64,000 bases of DNA. Origin: an uncultured Psychroserpens sp. Its GTDB lineage: Bacteria > Bacteroidota > Bacteroidia > Flavobacteriales > Flavobacteriaceae. The notes under the pieces are model-generated. The model was given only the letters and a program-made list of their open reading frames with translations, ran no database searches and had not been told where the DNA came from. The stretch lies in assembly GCA_947489585.1 (NCBI GenBank), contig CANLEE010000006.1, positions 62,001 to 126,000 on the forward strand, in the 5' to 3' direction. The translations under genes were made by a program, and so were the position numbers. Shown here in pieces: positions 1-9,035 of this stretch; position 1 is the first letter of the stretch, and each line of letters begins with the position of its first letter.

Positions 1-157
1 AGGACTCAAAAAGCAATTAATCCAACTTATTTTTAACAATTATTCTTTTTTTTATTAACGAAAACGTTTGAGTTTTTGAAGACCTGTTAAATAAAGTCCA
101 ATTCCATTTTTATTGTAGTTTTTGTTTACTAGTTTTACTCTATAAAAGTAAATAATC

Positions 158-1144
158 ATGCTATACACCATAAAAAAAATAGGCGTTTTCACATCAGGAG
201 GCGATTCTCCAGGTATGAATGCAGCTATTCGTTCAGTCGTTAGAGCTTGTGCTTTTCATGACATTAAATGTGTTGGAATTTATAGAGGTTATGAAGGGAT
301 GATTGAAGGCGATTTCAAACCTTTAGATGCACGTAGCGTAAAGGGAATTATCAACAAAGGTGGAACCGTTTTGAAGTCAGCACGATCTCAAGAATTTAGA
401 ACAGAAGAAGGCCGAAAAAAGGCGTATGACAAACTAGTTGAAGCTGGTATTGATGCATTTGTAGTTATTGGAGGTGATGGTAGCTTTACTGGTGCGATGA
501 TTTTTAGTCAAGAATATGGAATACCAGTTATGGGAATTCCAGGAACTATTGATAATGATATTTTCGGAACAACCCATACATTAGGTTACGATACGGCTTT
601 AAATACAGTTGTAGAAGCAATTGATAAGATTAGAGATACTGCAAGTTCGCACAATCGCTTATTCTTCATAGAGGTCATGGGACGTGATGTTGGACATATA
701 GCACTTAATGTTGGTGTTGGAGCTGGAGCCGAAGAAATACTAATACCAGAAGAAGATTTAGGCTTAGATCGTTTAGTCGAATCGTTACGTCGCAGTAAAC
801 AATCTGGAAAATCTTCTAGTATTGTTGTTGTGGCTGAAGGTGATAAAACTGGAAAAAATGTATTTGAATTGAAAGATTATGTTGATGAGAATATGTCAGA
901 ATATGAAGTTAGAGTGTCTGTTTTAGGTCATATGCAACGAGGAGGAGCACCGTCTTGTTTTGATCGTGTTTTAGCGAGTAGAATGGGAGTGAAAGCTGTT
1001 GAAAGTTTAATCTCAGGAAATACAAATTGTATGGTTGGCTTAAAAAATGATATCATGACTTTAACGCCTTTAGATTTAGCTGTAAAAGGTAAATCAAAAA
1101 TAAACTTAGAATTATTACGTGTATCAGATATCATGTCTATATAG
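158..1144 (+). CDS. pfkA: ATP-dependent 6-phosphofructokinase
   Basis: Phosphorylates fructose 6-phosphate to fructose 1,6-bisphosphate, the committed step of glycolysis, in the cytosol. The length of 328 residues is normal for bacterial PFK. Visible motifs are the nucleotide loop GGDSPGMNAA (14-23), GGDGS (105-109), PGTIDND (128-134) with the catalytic aspartate, and MGRDVGH from residue 176. The glycine in GGDGS, where PPi-dependent enzymes have aspartate, points to ATP as donor. The start ATG at 158 gives the expected short lead before the first strand. The gap gene follows 36 bp downstream on the same strand, so the two glycolytic genes are probably cotranscribed up to the terminator at 2193-2224. 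Confidence 0.96.
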   Translation: MLYTIKKIGVFTSGGDSPGMNAAIRSVVRACAFHDIKCVGIYRGYEGMIEGDFKPLDARSVKGIINKGGTVLKSARSQEFRTEEGRKKAYDKLVEAGIDAFVVIGGDGSFTGAMIFSQEYGIPVMGIPGTIDNDIFGTTHTLGYDTALNTVVEAIDKIRDTASSHNRLFFIEVMGRDVGHIALNVGVGAGAEEILIPEEDLGLDRLVESLRRSKQSGKSSSIVVVAEGDKTGKNVFELKDYVDENMSEYEVRVSVLGHMQRGGAPSCFDRVLASRMGVKAVESLISGNTNCMVGLKNDIMTLTPLDLAVKGKSKINLELLRVSDIMSI

Positions 1145-1153
1145 GTGATTTAA

Positions 1154-2182
<1,029 letters not shown>

Positions 2183-2192
2183 TATTCATTTT

Positions 2193-2224
2193 AAACCCGA
2201 AGTTATATTTATAACTTCGGGTTT
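2193..2224 (+). terminator. Rho-independent terminator after gap
   Basis: A perfect 14-bp stem, AAACCCGAAGTTAT against ATAACTTCGGGTTT, with a 4-nt loop starts 10 bp after the gap stop codon and is followed by a T-rich run (tttactttt). Confidence 0.85.
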
Positions 2225-2241
2225 ACTTTTACTCTTAACTC

Positions 2242-3102
2242 ATGATTTTAATAACTGATGGTGGTTCTACTAAATGCGATTGGATAGTCGTTGATAATAA
2301 TGGAGAACAGCTTCACGAAAAAATTCGTACCAAAGGGCTTAACCCAGCAATTCTAAAAGAAAAGAAACTCAAAAAAATCATTAGAAAAAGCAAAGAACTC
2401 ATAACATTTAGTCATGAGGTGACGCATATATTTTTCTATGGAGCAGGTTGTGGAACAGAAAAGCCTAAAGTAATGCTTAAAGAAGCTTTAGAATCTATAT
2501 TTATTAATGCCGAAATTGATGTTCAGGAAGATACTATGGCTGCTGTAAGAGCAACACTCAACCAAGTTGATGAAGCTGCCGTAGTGTGTATCTTGGGCAC
2601 AGGATCTAACTGTAGCTATTTTGATGGACAACGATTACATCAACGCGTATTATCATTAGGCTATTCACTTATGGACGAAGCTTCGGGTAACTATTATGGA
2701 AAAGAGCTCATTAAAGATTATTATTTCAATAAAATGCCAGAGGATATTAAAGTGGCTTTTGATCATAAATACAATCTAGAAGCGGATTATATTAAATACA
2801 ATTTATACAAGCAGCCAAATCCAAATGCCTATTTAGCAAGTTTTGCTGAGTTTATGTTTTTGAATAAAGATTCAGATTATATAAATGCATTAATTAAAAA
2901 TGGAATTCGCATATTCGCCAAGAATATGATATTTCAATATCGAGAAGAATTGAAAACTGTACCTGTTCATTTTGCAGGTTCTATTGCATTTTTTGCTGAA
3001 ACCGAAATACGAGAAGTTGCAGAAGAACTTGGTTTTAAAGTTGGAAATTTTGAAAGACGTCCAATAGAAGGTTTAGTAACCTATCATACCAATCAACTCT
3101 AA
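2242..3102 (+). CDS. N-acetylglucosamine kinase-like protein, BadF/BadG/BcrA/BcrD ATPase family
   Basis: Predicted sugar kinase of the ASKHA fold (286 residues), probably phosphorylating an amino sugar such as N-acetylglucosamine in the cytosol. The phosphate-1 motif DGGSTKCDW (6-14), the phosphate-2 region ILGTGSNCSYFDG near 125-137, and a C-terminal adenosine-type motif (VHFAGSIAFF) are visible. Bacteroidota commonly carry this gene next to glycolytic genes. It starts 18 bp after the gap terminator and ends before its own terminator, so it may be a separate transcript or partial read-through. The exact substrate is not shown by the sequence. Confidence 0.8.
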   Translation: MILITDGGSTKCDWIVVDNNGEQLHEKIRTKGLNPAILKEKKLKKIIRKSKELITFSHEVTHIFFYGAGCGTEKPKVMLKEALESIFINAEIDVQEDTMAAVRATLNQVDEAAVVCILGTGSNCSYFDGQRLHQRVLSLGYSLMDEASGNYYGKELIKDYYFNKMPEDIKVAFDHKYNLEADYIKYNLYKQPNPNAYLASFAEFMFLNKDSDYINALIKNGIRIFAKNMIFQYREELKTVPVHFAGSIAFFAETEIREVAEELGFKVGNFERRPIEGLVTYHTNQL

Positions 3103-3124
3103 CAGAATTTCATAGCACTATAAA

Positions 3125-3154
3125 AAAAGGCATTAGAATTTTCTAATGCCTTTT
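3125..3154 (+). terminator. Terminator after BadF-type kinase
   Basis: The 14-bp stem AAAAGGCATTAGAA/TTCTAATGCCTTTT with a 2-nt nominal loop lies 22 bp after the kinase stop codon. The converging minus-strand gene ends at 3181, so it can serve both strands. Confidence 0.8.
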
Positions 3155-3180
3155 AGGATAAAAATTGGTTGGTTAGATTG

Positions 3181-3603
3181 TTATTTTATCCATCCTTTTG
3201 ATGTTGCCATTCTTGCAAACCATACTAGAAATACACATACTACAATAACCATTATTGGCATTCCTAAGCTCATATCTTCAACTGTACTAAATAAGTAAAC
3301 ATGCTGAATTGTAGCTGTTATAAATGAAATTACAAATAAAATAGTAGCCCATTTTTTTCTAATTAGTAGCGCTAATGCTCCTAAAGCACCACAAAAAACT
3401 GCTAATGCAAAACATGCTGTATACCATGATGGGTGTTCTACTAAAAATTCGGCTTGTTGTTCTGGTGGAAGCTGGGCAATCATATCTTCTGTCATGAAAG
3501 CTCGGCCTAAATAAGCAAGAACTCCAAGGCCATTCCAAATAAGGGCTAATACTGCTACAATCCAAAACCATACAGGTGGTTTATTGTTTAAAGAATCTGT
3601 CAT
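3181..3603 (-). CDS. Four-helix integral membrane protein, unknown function
   Basis: 140 residues with four predicted membrane segments (about 10-30, 62-82, 86-106 and 114-132) and a hydrophilic loop rich in Glu/Gln (residues 38-58) between the first two. The N-terminus is short and polar with no cleavable signal, so it should sit in the inner membrane. I recognise it as a conserved flavobacterial membrane protein, but its function is unknown and no catalytic motif is visible. It is convergent with the BadF-type kinase and shares the terminator between them. Confidence 0.7.
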   Translation of the reverse strand: MTDSLNNKPPVWFWIVAVLALIWNGLGVLAYLGRAFMTEDMIAQLPPEQQAEFLVEHPSWYTACFALAVFCGALGALALLIRKKWATILFVISFITATIQHVYLFSTVEDMSLGMPIMVIVVCVFLVWFARMATSKGWIK

Positions 3604-3665
3604 TATAAATTGATTTTAGTTAGATATTGGTAACAATTTATGAAAAAATAGTAGTACAAAATCAA

Positions 3666-3712
3666 AAAACTCAACACATTTTTATGAATTTCATAAAAAT
3701 GTGTTGAGTTTT
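3666..3712 (-). terminator. Long perfect hairpin terminator downstream of the 93-aa gene
   Basis: A 22-bp perfect stem (3666-3687 with 3691-3712) has a 3-nt loop, with A/T runs at both ends so that it can work on either strand. It sits 23 bp past the 3' end of the minus-strand gene at 3736-4017 and upstream of the 140-aa gene. Confidence 0.8.
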
Positions 3713-3735
3713 AATTCTTAAAACAGGTAAAAAAT

Positions 3736-4017
3736 TTAGTCTTCTACGACATGAAGTATAGGTGTTTTATTAACCCATTTTCCGTTTTTAGACTCACCAA
3801 GAATAAGTACATCTTTACTTTGTTCATATTCTTTTATTGTACGCATCATCTGCTCTTTGGTGTCTCTGTGTAACTTAATTCCAGTATTTTTACCTTTATT
3901 TCTTATTTCGAGATAAAATCCGTCTCTGAATTTTATCGGTCTTGTTGGAGGTCTTCCCATGTATCTGTATTTGTAGTAATAGTCTCGCATATTAGTAAAA
4001 ATATTATCAATATGCAA
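3736..4017 (-). CDS. Conserved small flavobacterial protein, unknown function
   Basis: 93 residues, basic and soluble, with no signal peptide or membrane segment. The aromatic-rich N-terminus (MRDYYYKYRYMGRPPTRP) is followed by a beta-type segment (FYLEIRNKGKNTGIKLHRDT) and a C-terminal stretch containing ILGESKNGKW. The composition suggests a small nucleic-acid or protein binding role, but I can name no family. It ends in front of the 22-bp hairpin at 3666-3712, which supports it as a real transcription unit. Confidence 0.6.
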   Translation of the reverse strand: MHIDNIFTNMRDYYYKYRYMGRPPTRPIKFRDGFYLEIRNKGKNTGIKLHRDTKEQMMRTIKEYEQSKDVLILGESKNGKWVNKTPILHVVED

Positions 4018-4234
4018 GTGATTTATTAATTATTCAAAAGTAATTGTTTTAGGCGTTTAAAACCAAGGGTTTAGATAGTAAAAACTAATTAGCATATAGA
4101 TATGAACTATGCTGATTTTTTTTGTGTTTTTAACAGAAATGCGCATGATAGGTAATATGACTATTGCTTGAAATAATTTTTGATTTTTCTTAGCGACATT
4201 TTTTGTATTTTTATTCTGAAAAATAAAGTATCCT

Positions 4235-4915
4235 ATGGCAACTCCTAAATTCTCAAAAGAGATTCTAGACTTCTTTAAAAAACTAGAAAAAAATAATGAT
4301 AGAGATTGGTTTAATGAACATAAGAAAGAGTTCAAAGCTAATGAAGCTAAGGCAAAAGATGCTTATAAATATATCTATGAGGCATTAAATAAGCATGATG
4401 TTGTTGATGGGTTTAAACTCTTCAGAATTTATAGAGATGTGCGATTTTCTAAAAACAAGTTGCCTTATAAAACACATTTTGGTGGATCATTCCATAGAAA
4501 AAAACCAGAGTTAAGAGGTGGGTATTATGTTCATATTCAGCCAAATAACGAATCGTTTATAGCTACAGGCTTTTGGGAGCCAAATAAAGATGATTTATTG
4601 AGAATTCGCCGAGAAATTGAACAGGATGATCAAGAGATTAGAGCTATTGTAACTAATAAAAAGTTTAAATCTGTTTGGGGAGATTTTGTTGGAGATGAGT
4701 TAAAAACAGCACCAAGAGATTTTGATAAAGCGCATCCAGCCATAGATTTAATAAAAAAGAAACAATATATCTTCACAAAAAAATATACTGATAAGGAGGT
4801 GACAAGTGATAACTTTATAGATGATGTCAATGCCTCATTTAAAGCGATTCGACCATTTTTTGATTATATGAGTGATGTCTTGACGACTAACTTGAATGGT
4901 GAATCTATAATTTAG
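4235..4915 (+). CDS. DUF2461 (TIGR02453 family) protein
   Basis: 226-residue cytosolic protein matching the DUF2461 family by its opening pattern (FSKEILDFFKKLEKNNDRDWF), the central RIYRDVRFSKNKLPYKTHFG segment and the GGYYVHIQPNNES segment. Length is typical. The biochemical role of the family is not established. No operon partner is visible: the next gene is convergent, with only 3 bp between the two stop codons. Confidence 0.85.
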   Translation: MATPKFSKEILDFFKKLEKNNDRDWFNEHKKEFKANEAKAKDAYKYIYEALNKHDVVDGFKLFRIYRDVRFSKNKLPYKTHFGGSFHRKKPELRGGYYVHIQPNNESFIATGFWEPNKDDLLRIRREIEQDDQEIRAIVTNKKFKSVWGDFVGDELKTAPRDFDKAHPAIDLIKKKQYIFTKKYTDKEVTSDNFIDDVNASFKAIRPFFDYMSDVLTTNLNGESII

Positions 4916-4918
4916 TGG

Positions 4919-5332
4919 CTAAATGGCTTTCGCAAGAGGTTGTACAAACAGTTGAATATTACTTACCAATCGTTCTTTTACGATATTCATTATGCGTTTA
5001 TTTAAGGCAGACGAATTTTGAATATAAAGTTCGTATTCTTCAACTGTAAATTGACCTATAATCATTCCTTTTACAGAATTTCTAAACTTCATATCCTTAT
5101 GAATGGCATTTTCAATATAAGCCATTTGTTTAGTTAATGACAAATCATAAAATACATTTTTGCGCTTAGTAATATAATTTCTAAATACAAGAATGAGAAG
5201 ATGGTTTTGCATTTTTATAATTGGTCGTAAAGTTGTATTCTGAAAGCATTCATCAACACTCATATGTTCATTTACTAGAGCCGAAGCAATAATAGGTCGT
5301 ATAGATTTTAAGTTTGTAGATCGATCATTCAT
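4919..5332 (-). CDS. Conserved hypothetical protein (flavobacterial, sometimes labelled glyoxalase)
   Basis: 137 residues, mostly alpha-helical by composition, with no signal peptide. The motif MSVDECFQNTTLRPIIKMQN near residues 24-43 is typical of a small Flavobacteriia protein that is sometimes annotated as a glyoxalase. I see no metal-binding glyoxalase motif and would not assign that activity. The stop lies 3 bp from the stop of the convergent DUF2461 gene. Confidence 0.6.
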   Translation of the reverse strand: MNDRSTNLKSIRPIIASALVNEHMSVDECFQNTTLRPIIKMQNHLLILVFRNYITKRKNVFYDLSLTKQMAYIENAIHKDMKFRNSVKGMIIGQFTVEEYELYIQNSSALNKRIMNIVKERLVSNIQLFVQPLAKAI

Positions 5333-5414
5333 GGCTTTAAATTTTATTAAAAATAGAAATAAAGCATTGGTATTTTGATGCCTTGTTTTTATGTTGTCAA
5401 CGGTGTTATTAACA

Positions 5415-5452
5415 AAAAAAGCATAATGACAATTTTATCACTATGCTTTTTT
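5415..5452 (-). terminator. Terminator after the SDR gene
   Basis: Inverted repeat of 15 bp with one mismatch (AAAAAAGCATAATGA with TCACTATGCTTTTTT) and a loop of about 8 nt, located 23 bp past the 3' end of the minus-strand SDR gene. Confidence 0.75.
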
Positions 5453-5474
5453 GAACTAAACTAAGACTATTTAT

Positions 5475-6224
5475 TTATATCTGACTTAGTCCTCCATCTA
5501 CTTCAAGCTCTATTCCATTAATATAAGAAGCTGCATCAGATGCTAAGAACAAAGCCGTTTTTGCGATCTCTTCTGAGGTTCCAAAACGTCCTAATGGTAC
5601 TTGTGCAGCAAATCCTTTACCCATTTCTTCTACAACATCCTCAGGTAATCCCATTTTTCCATATATAGGAGTACTTATAGGTCCTGGTGCAATAGAATTT
5701 ACTCTAATACCTCTAGATTTGACTTCTGATGTTAATACTCTAGCAAATGAACGCAATGCACCTTTACTCGCTGAATATACTCCCAAACCATCAAACCCCT
5801 TTTGACTTACAATAGAACTTGTAAATAGTATTGTACCATTGTCATTAATATGCGGAAGCGCTTCTTTTGTAGCCAAAATAGGTCCTTTTACATTTATATT
5901 AAATATTTCATCATAATGGGATTCTGATATATCTGTTATTGGAGTAGGAGGAGCAATTCCTGCATTAAGAAATAGAATGTCTATCTTTCCATATGTTTCG
6001 GTTGCTACTTTAATTAAATTAGAGTTATCTGATGCCTTAGCTACGTCGGCAACAACCGTTATAAATTCACCTTCTAAATCTTTAGATATTGTTTCAAGTG
6101 CTTCTTGACGTCTTCCTGCGAGTACTACTTTTGCGCCTTCTTGCAAGTAAAGTTTAGCTGTTGCTAATCCTATACCGCTATTTGCGCCTGTAATTACTGC
6201 AACTTTGTTTTTTAATGTATTCAT
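5475..6224 (-). CDS. SDR family NAD(P)-dependent oxidoreductase
   Basis: Classical short-chain dehydrogenase/reductase of 249 residues acting on an unknown alcohol or carbonyl substrate in the cytosol. Visible are the cofactor loop TGANSGIG (13-20), NAG (88-90), the catalytic serine in FTSS near 135, the YSASKG active site (Tyr-x-x-x-Lys) and a PGPISTP loop. It lies directly downstream of a TetR repressor gene on the same strand. Its start is 20 bp from a 20-bp palindrome (6244-6263) that is repeated at the repressor's own promoter, so it is very probably the repressor's target gene. Confidence 0.93.
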   Translation of the reverse strand: MNTLKNKVAVITGANSGIGLATAKLYLQEGAKVVLAGRRQEALETISKDLEGEFITVVADVAKASDNSNLIKVATETYGKIDILFLNAGIAPPTPITDISESHYDEIFNINVKGPILATKEALPHINDNGTILFTSSIVSQKGFDGLGVYSASKGALRSFARVLTSEVKSRGIRVNSIAPGPISTPIYGKMGLPEDVVEEMGKGFAAQVPLGRFGTSEEIAKTALFLASDAASYINGIELEVDGGLSQI

Positions 6225-6243
6225 TCTGTGTGTTTGTGTTTTA

Positions 6244-6263
6244 TTTGAAACAATCGTTTCAAA
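6244..6263. promoter_or_regulatory. Predicted TetR operator in front of the SDR gene
   Basis: TTTGAAACAATCGTTTCAAA: two 7-bp arms (TTTGAAA/TTTCAAA) around a 6-bp centre. The same arms and spacing recur at 6866-6885. On the minus strand it follows a -7-like box TCAATTTG and ends 20 bp before the SDR start codon, so binding there would block transcription. Confidence 0.75.
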
Positions 6264-6278
6264 TTGAGTTAAAAAAAA

Positions 6279-6860
6279 TTAAATTAATGTTTGCAAAATT
6301 GTTTTAATAATACCGTCTAATTGTTTTTCGTTTTGAACGAGTATGCCAGTCATTCTAAATCCTTGTAATGAACTAAACAAATACATGGCATATTCTTTTG
6401 CAGATTTATTAGTATTAATATGCTTTTCTTGTTGTCCTCGTTCAACTAAATCTTCTAAAAATTCAAGAGTATTTTTTTGATTGAGATTTAAAAAGGATGT
6501 GATTTTTTTGTCATGATTTGCCATTTCAGATTTACAATTAGTAATCATACAACCTCTATCATTCTTATCATTTAGCATATCGCTTTTGTACATATGAAAT
6601 AGTAATTCTATAGCATTTGCTGGGTTTTTAGCATCAAGTAAAACATTAGAGGTTTTCTTTTGATATTTATTTTGATAAGCTTCTAAACAATCTATAAATA
6701 AACTTAGTTTACATCCAAAAGAGTTATAAATACTGGATCTGTTTAGTCCTGTAGCATCAACAAGATCTTGCATTGATGTTGCATTATAACCTTTATCATG
6801 GAAGACTTCTGTAGCTTGACTTACTACAAAATCTCTATCGAATGTTTCTACTTTTGGCAT
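6279..6860 (-). CDS. TetR/AcrR family transcriptional repressor
   Basis: About 193 residues from the ATG at 6860 (MPKVETFDRD). The N-terminal helix-turn-helix reads GYNATSMQDLVDATGLNRSSIYNSFGCK, a typical TetR DNA-binding domain, followed by an all-helical ligand/dimer domain. A longer reading frame begins with a TTG at 6884, but that TTG lies inside the -7 promoter box and the operator, so ATG 6860 is preferred. The SDR gene starts 54 bp downstream on the same strand. Twin operators imply autoregulation plus control of the SDR gene, with an inducing ligand that is unknown but possibly an SDR substrate. Confidence 0.9.
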   Translation of the reverse strand: MPKVETFDRDFVVSQATEVFHDKGYNATSMQDLVDATGLNRSSIYNSFGCKLSLFIDCLEAYQNKYQKKTSNVLLDAKNPANAIELLFHMYKSDMLNDKNDRGCMITNCKSEMANHDKKITSFLNLNQKNTLEFLEDLVERGQQEKHINTNKSAKEYAMYLFSSLQGFRMTGILVQNEKQLDGIIKTILQTLI

Positions 6861-6865
6861 ATTTA

Positions 6866-6885
6866 TTTGAAATGAACGTTTCAAA
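6866..6885. promoter_or_regulatory. Predicted TetR operator at the repressor's own promoter
   Basis: TTTGAAATGAACGTTTCAAA has the same 7-6-7 palindrome as 6244-6263. On the minus strand it overlaps a perfect Bacteroidota -7 box, TATCTTTG (positions 6889-6882), so a bound repressor would occlude its own promoter. Confidence 0.75.
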
Positions 6886-7016
6886 GATATGCAATTAATT
6901 GGATGCAGGTTGTTAATTTTTTGTTATTATTGAAATTCATTGATTTAAACGTAATATTCTAATCGTTCTCATTTCATTTAAAAAAAGAAACAATTACCTT
7001 TGGTAAAAGTGAAACT

Positions 7017-7901
7017 ATGAAATTTGGAAGCGTAAACAATCCTCAAGATTTAGATTTAAGTTTGCCTCAAGATCATATTGATACTGCAAGCGTATTAAAT
7101 AAAGTTAAAGATGATAATGTTCCAGACATTTATGTTGGATGTGCTAAATGGAACAAAGCCGATCTTAAGGGATTTTATCCTCGAGGTACTAAAGATGAAT
7201 TAGGTTATTATTCTAATCAATTTAATTCTATTGAGCTCAATGCCACCTTCTATAGAATTTTTCCGGCAGACCAATTTTCGAAATGGTATGACAAAACACC
7301 TAATGGTTTTAAGTTTTTTCCGAAGCTAAATCAAGAGATTAGCCATTGGAAACGTTTAAATGAGGTACAGGCTGTCGTTGATCACTATTTAAGCAATGCT
7401 ATTAATTTAAAGGAGAAGCTAGGAACGATATTTCTTCAAATGCATTCTAATTTCGCACCTAAAGATTTTGATCGAGTTGTCCATTTTATTGAGCATTGGC
7501 CAAAAGAAGTTGACTTGGCTGTCGAATTTCGACATACCAATTGGTATAATGATGAAACTGTAGCAAATCAGTTGTATGACCTCTTAGAAAAAAATAATAT
7601 TTCAAATGTGATAGTCGATACTGCTGGAAGACGTGATTTAATGCATATGCGGCTTACAAACCCAACTGCTTTTGTAAGGTATGTAGGTGCAAATCATGAA
7701 AGTGATTATTCAAGACTAGATGATTGGGTTCTAAGGTTAAAGGAATGGCAGGAGCAAGGCATTAAAGAGATAGATTTTTTTATTCATCAAAATATTGAAA
7801 AAGAATCTCCTTTATTATCAGCTTATTTTATTAAAAAATTAAATGCTGAATTAGGCTCTGATTTAAAAATTCCAAATGAGGATTTAGGGACTTTGTTTTA
7901 A
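7017..7901 (+). CDS. DUF72 (YecE-like) domain protein
   Basis: 294 residues. The family hallmarks are visible: YVGCAKWNKADLKGFYPRG early, FNSIELNATFYRIF, the FKFFPKLNQEISH strand, a VEFRHTNWY segment and a FIHQNIEKESP close. DUF72 proteins form a TIM barrel; their function is not settled. A perfect -7 box TACCTTTG at 6995-7002 puts transcription start only a few bases before the ATG. The stop overlaps that of the convergent lipoprotein gene by 4 bp. Confidence 0.88.
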   Translation: MKFGSVNNPQDLDLSLPQDHIDTASVLNKVKDDNVPDIYVGCAKWNKADLKGFYPRGTKDELGYYSNQFNSIELNATFYRIFPADQFSKWYDKTPNGFKFFPKLNQEISHWKRLNEVQAVVDHYLSNAINLKEKLGTIFLQMHSNFAPKDFDRVVHFIEHWPKEVDLAVEFRHTNWYNDETVANQLYDLLEKNNISNVIVDTAGRRDLMHMRLTNPTAFVRYVGANHESDYSRLDDWVLRLKEWQEQGIKEIDFFIHQNIEKESPLLSAYFIKKLNAELGSDLKIPNEDLGTLF

Positions 7902-8515
7902 TAATTTGGAATATGTAACCCTAGTATAATATCTCTTTTAGCAGACTTTATTTTACCATTACCTTCTAAGGTTATAACACCTGAACCACCTCTTGGTTTA
8001 GCTCTATTTAAAATATTTGATGTGATATTTGGGTCATCTGAAAAATAAAAATCTTCTACATAGTAGGCATTCACATTAGGTTCTTTTACAGTAATATGAA
8101 TATGTTGCGGAACCGTTGAATTTGGATATGATGCTGGTCTTGAGGTGAAAAATGCATAGCTTCCCTTGTTGTCTGTTTTTAACCATGTTCTTAAATAACC
8201 ATGATCTTTTTCCCAACCTTTAGAAGTCGACGAGGTTGGATAGCGACCTGTATGGTCTGTATGATACACATATAAAATGACATTTTTTGCAGGCGTCTTT
8301 CCATCATTTTCATAGACAATTCCACTAATTTTTATTTTATTAGACCTTGAGTTAAAGCCGTAAATAGTATCTATAGCGTTTAGTTTTTTATTTCCAAAAT
8401 CATTAACAGCTTCACAGCCTTCACAAGGTCCGCCAACATTTGCTGAGTTTTGAGATTGCGCACAAGACATCAAAACAAATACAAGTAGTAAAGGTAAAAC
8501 AAGATGCTTTTTCAT
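7898..8515 (-). CDS. Lipoprotein with intradiol-dioxygenase-like domain
   Basis: 205 residues from ATG 8515 (MKKHLVLP), which puts a clean lipoprotein signal at the N-terminus with cleavage before Cys in LMSC. The longer frame to 8557 only adds a second hydrophobic stretch. The beta-sandwich resembles intradiol ring-cleavage dioxygenases: a KISGIVYENDGKTPAKNV strand, YHTDHTGRYP, and PQHIHI, which would hold the His-x-His iron ligands. Attachment to a membrane as a lipoprotein is unusual for a catabolic dioxygenase, so the true substrate is unclear. A related but degenerate copy lies at 58055-58672. Confidence 0.75.
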   Translation of the reverse strand: MKKHLVLPLLLVFVLMSCAQSQNSANVGGPCEGCEAVNDFGNKKLNAIDTIYGFNSRSNKIKISGIVYENDGKTPAKNVILYVYHTDHTGRYPTSSTSKGWEKDHGYLRTWLKTDNKGSYAFFTSRPASYPNSTVPQHIHITVKEPNVNAYYVEDFYFSDDPNITSNILNRAKPRGGSGVITLEGNGKIKSAKRDIILGLHIPNY

Positions 8516-8645
8516 AATTAAAAGGATTAATAGTCCTAATTTAATGATTGAGAGCATGCTTTATTTTCTATTTAAGAAAAGTTTAGAAAAAGATTAACAC
8601 TCCTACTATATTTTCCAAATAAATGCTAATCTTTACAAAAAAAAG

Positions 8646-9035
8646 ATGAGATTTCATACTAGAAAATGGGTGAAGCCAGAAGACTTAAACCCGAATCAAA
8701 CTTTATTTGGAGGGCAACTTCTTGCTTGGATTGATGAAGAAGCGGCATTATATACAATTATTCAACTTGAGAACTCTAAGATTGTTACCAAATACATATC
8801 TGAAATTAATTTTATGGCTTCAGCTAAGCAAGGAGATATTGTTGAAATAGGCATTGAAGTTGTAAAGTTTGGTCGAACGTCTTTAACTATGAAATGCGAA
8901 GCTCGTAACAAAATGACAAGAGAAACGATTCTCACAGTTGATAATATTATTATGGTAAACCTTGGAGATGATGGTATGCCTGCTCCACACGGTAAAACTG
9001 AAGTCGAGTATGTTAGGAATCGATTGGACGATTAA
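8646..9035 (+). CDS. Acyl-CoA thioesterase (hotdog fold)
   Basis: 129-residue cytosolic hotdog thioesterase of the YciA/BFIT type, hydrolysing acyl-CoA to free acid and CoA. Visible: LNPNQTLFGGQLLAWIDEEAA, where the aspartate is the expected catalytic residue on the long helix, then the central strands through INFMASAKQGDIVEIG. Length is normal for a single-domain member. It is convergent with the MscS gene and overlaps its 3' end by 4 bp. Confidence 0.88.
   Translation: MRFHTRKWVKPEDLNPNQTLFGGQLLAWIDEEAALYTIIQLENSKIVTKYISEINFMASAKQGDIVEIGIEVVKFGRTSLTMKCEARNKMTRETILTVDNIIMVNLGDDGMPAPHGKTEVEYVRNRLDD

Noticed and set aside
4057..4335. 92-codon minus-strand frame before the DUF2461 gene
   Set aside because: It overlaps the start of a well-supported gene on the other strand and its translation is low-complexity (Phe/Ser/Ile-rich).
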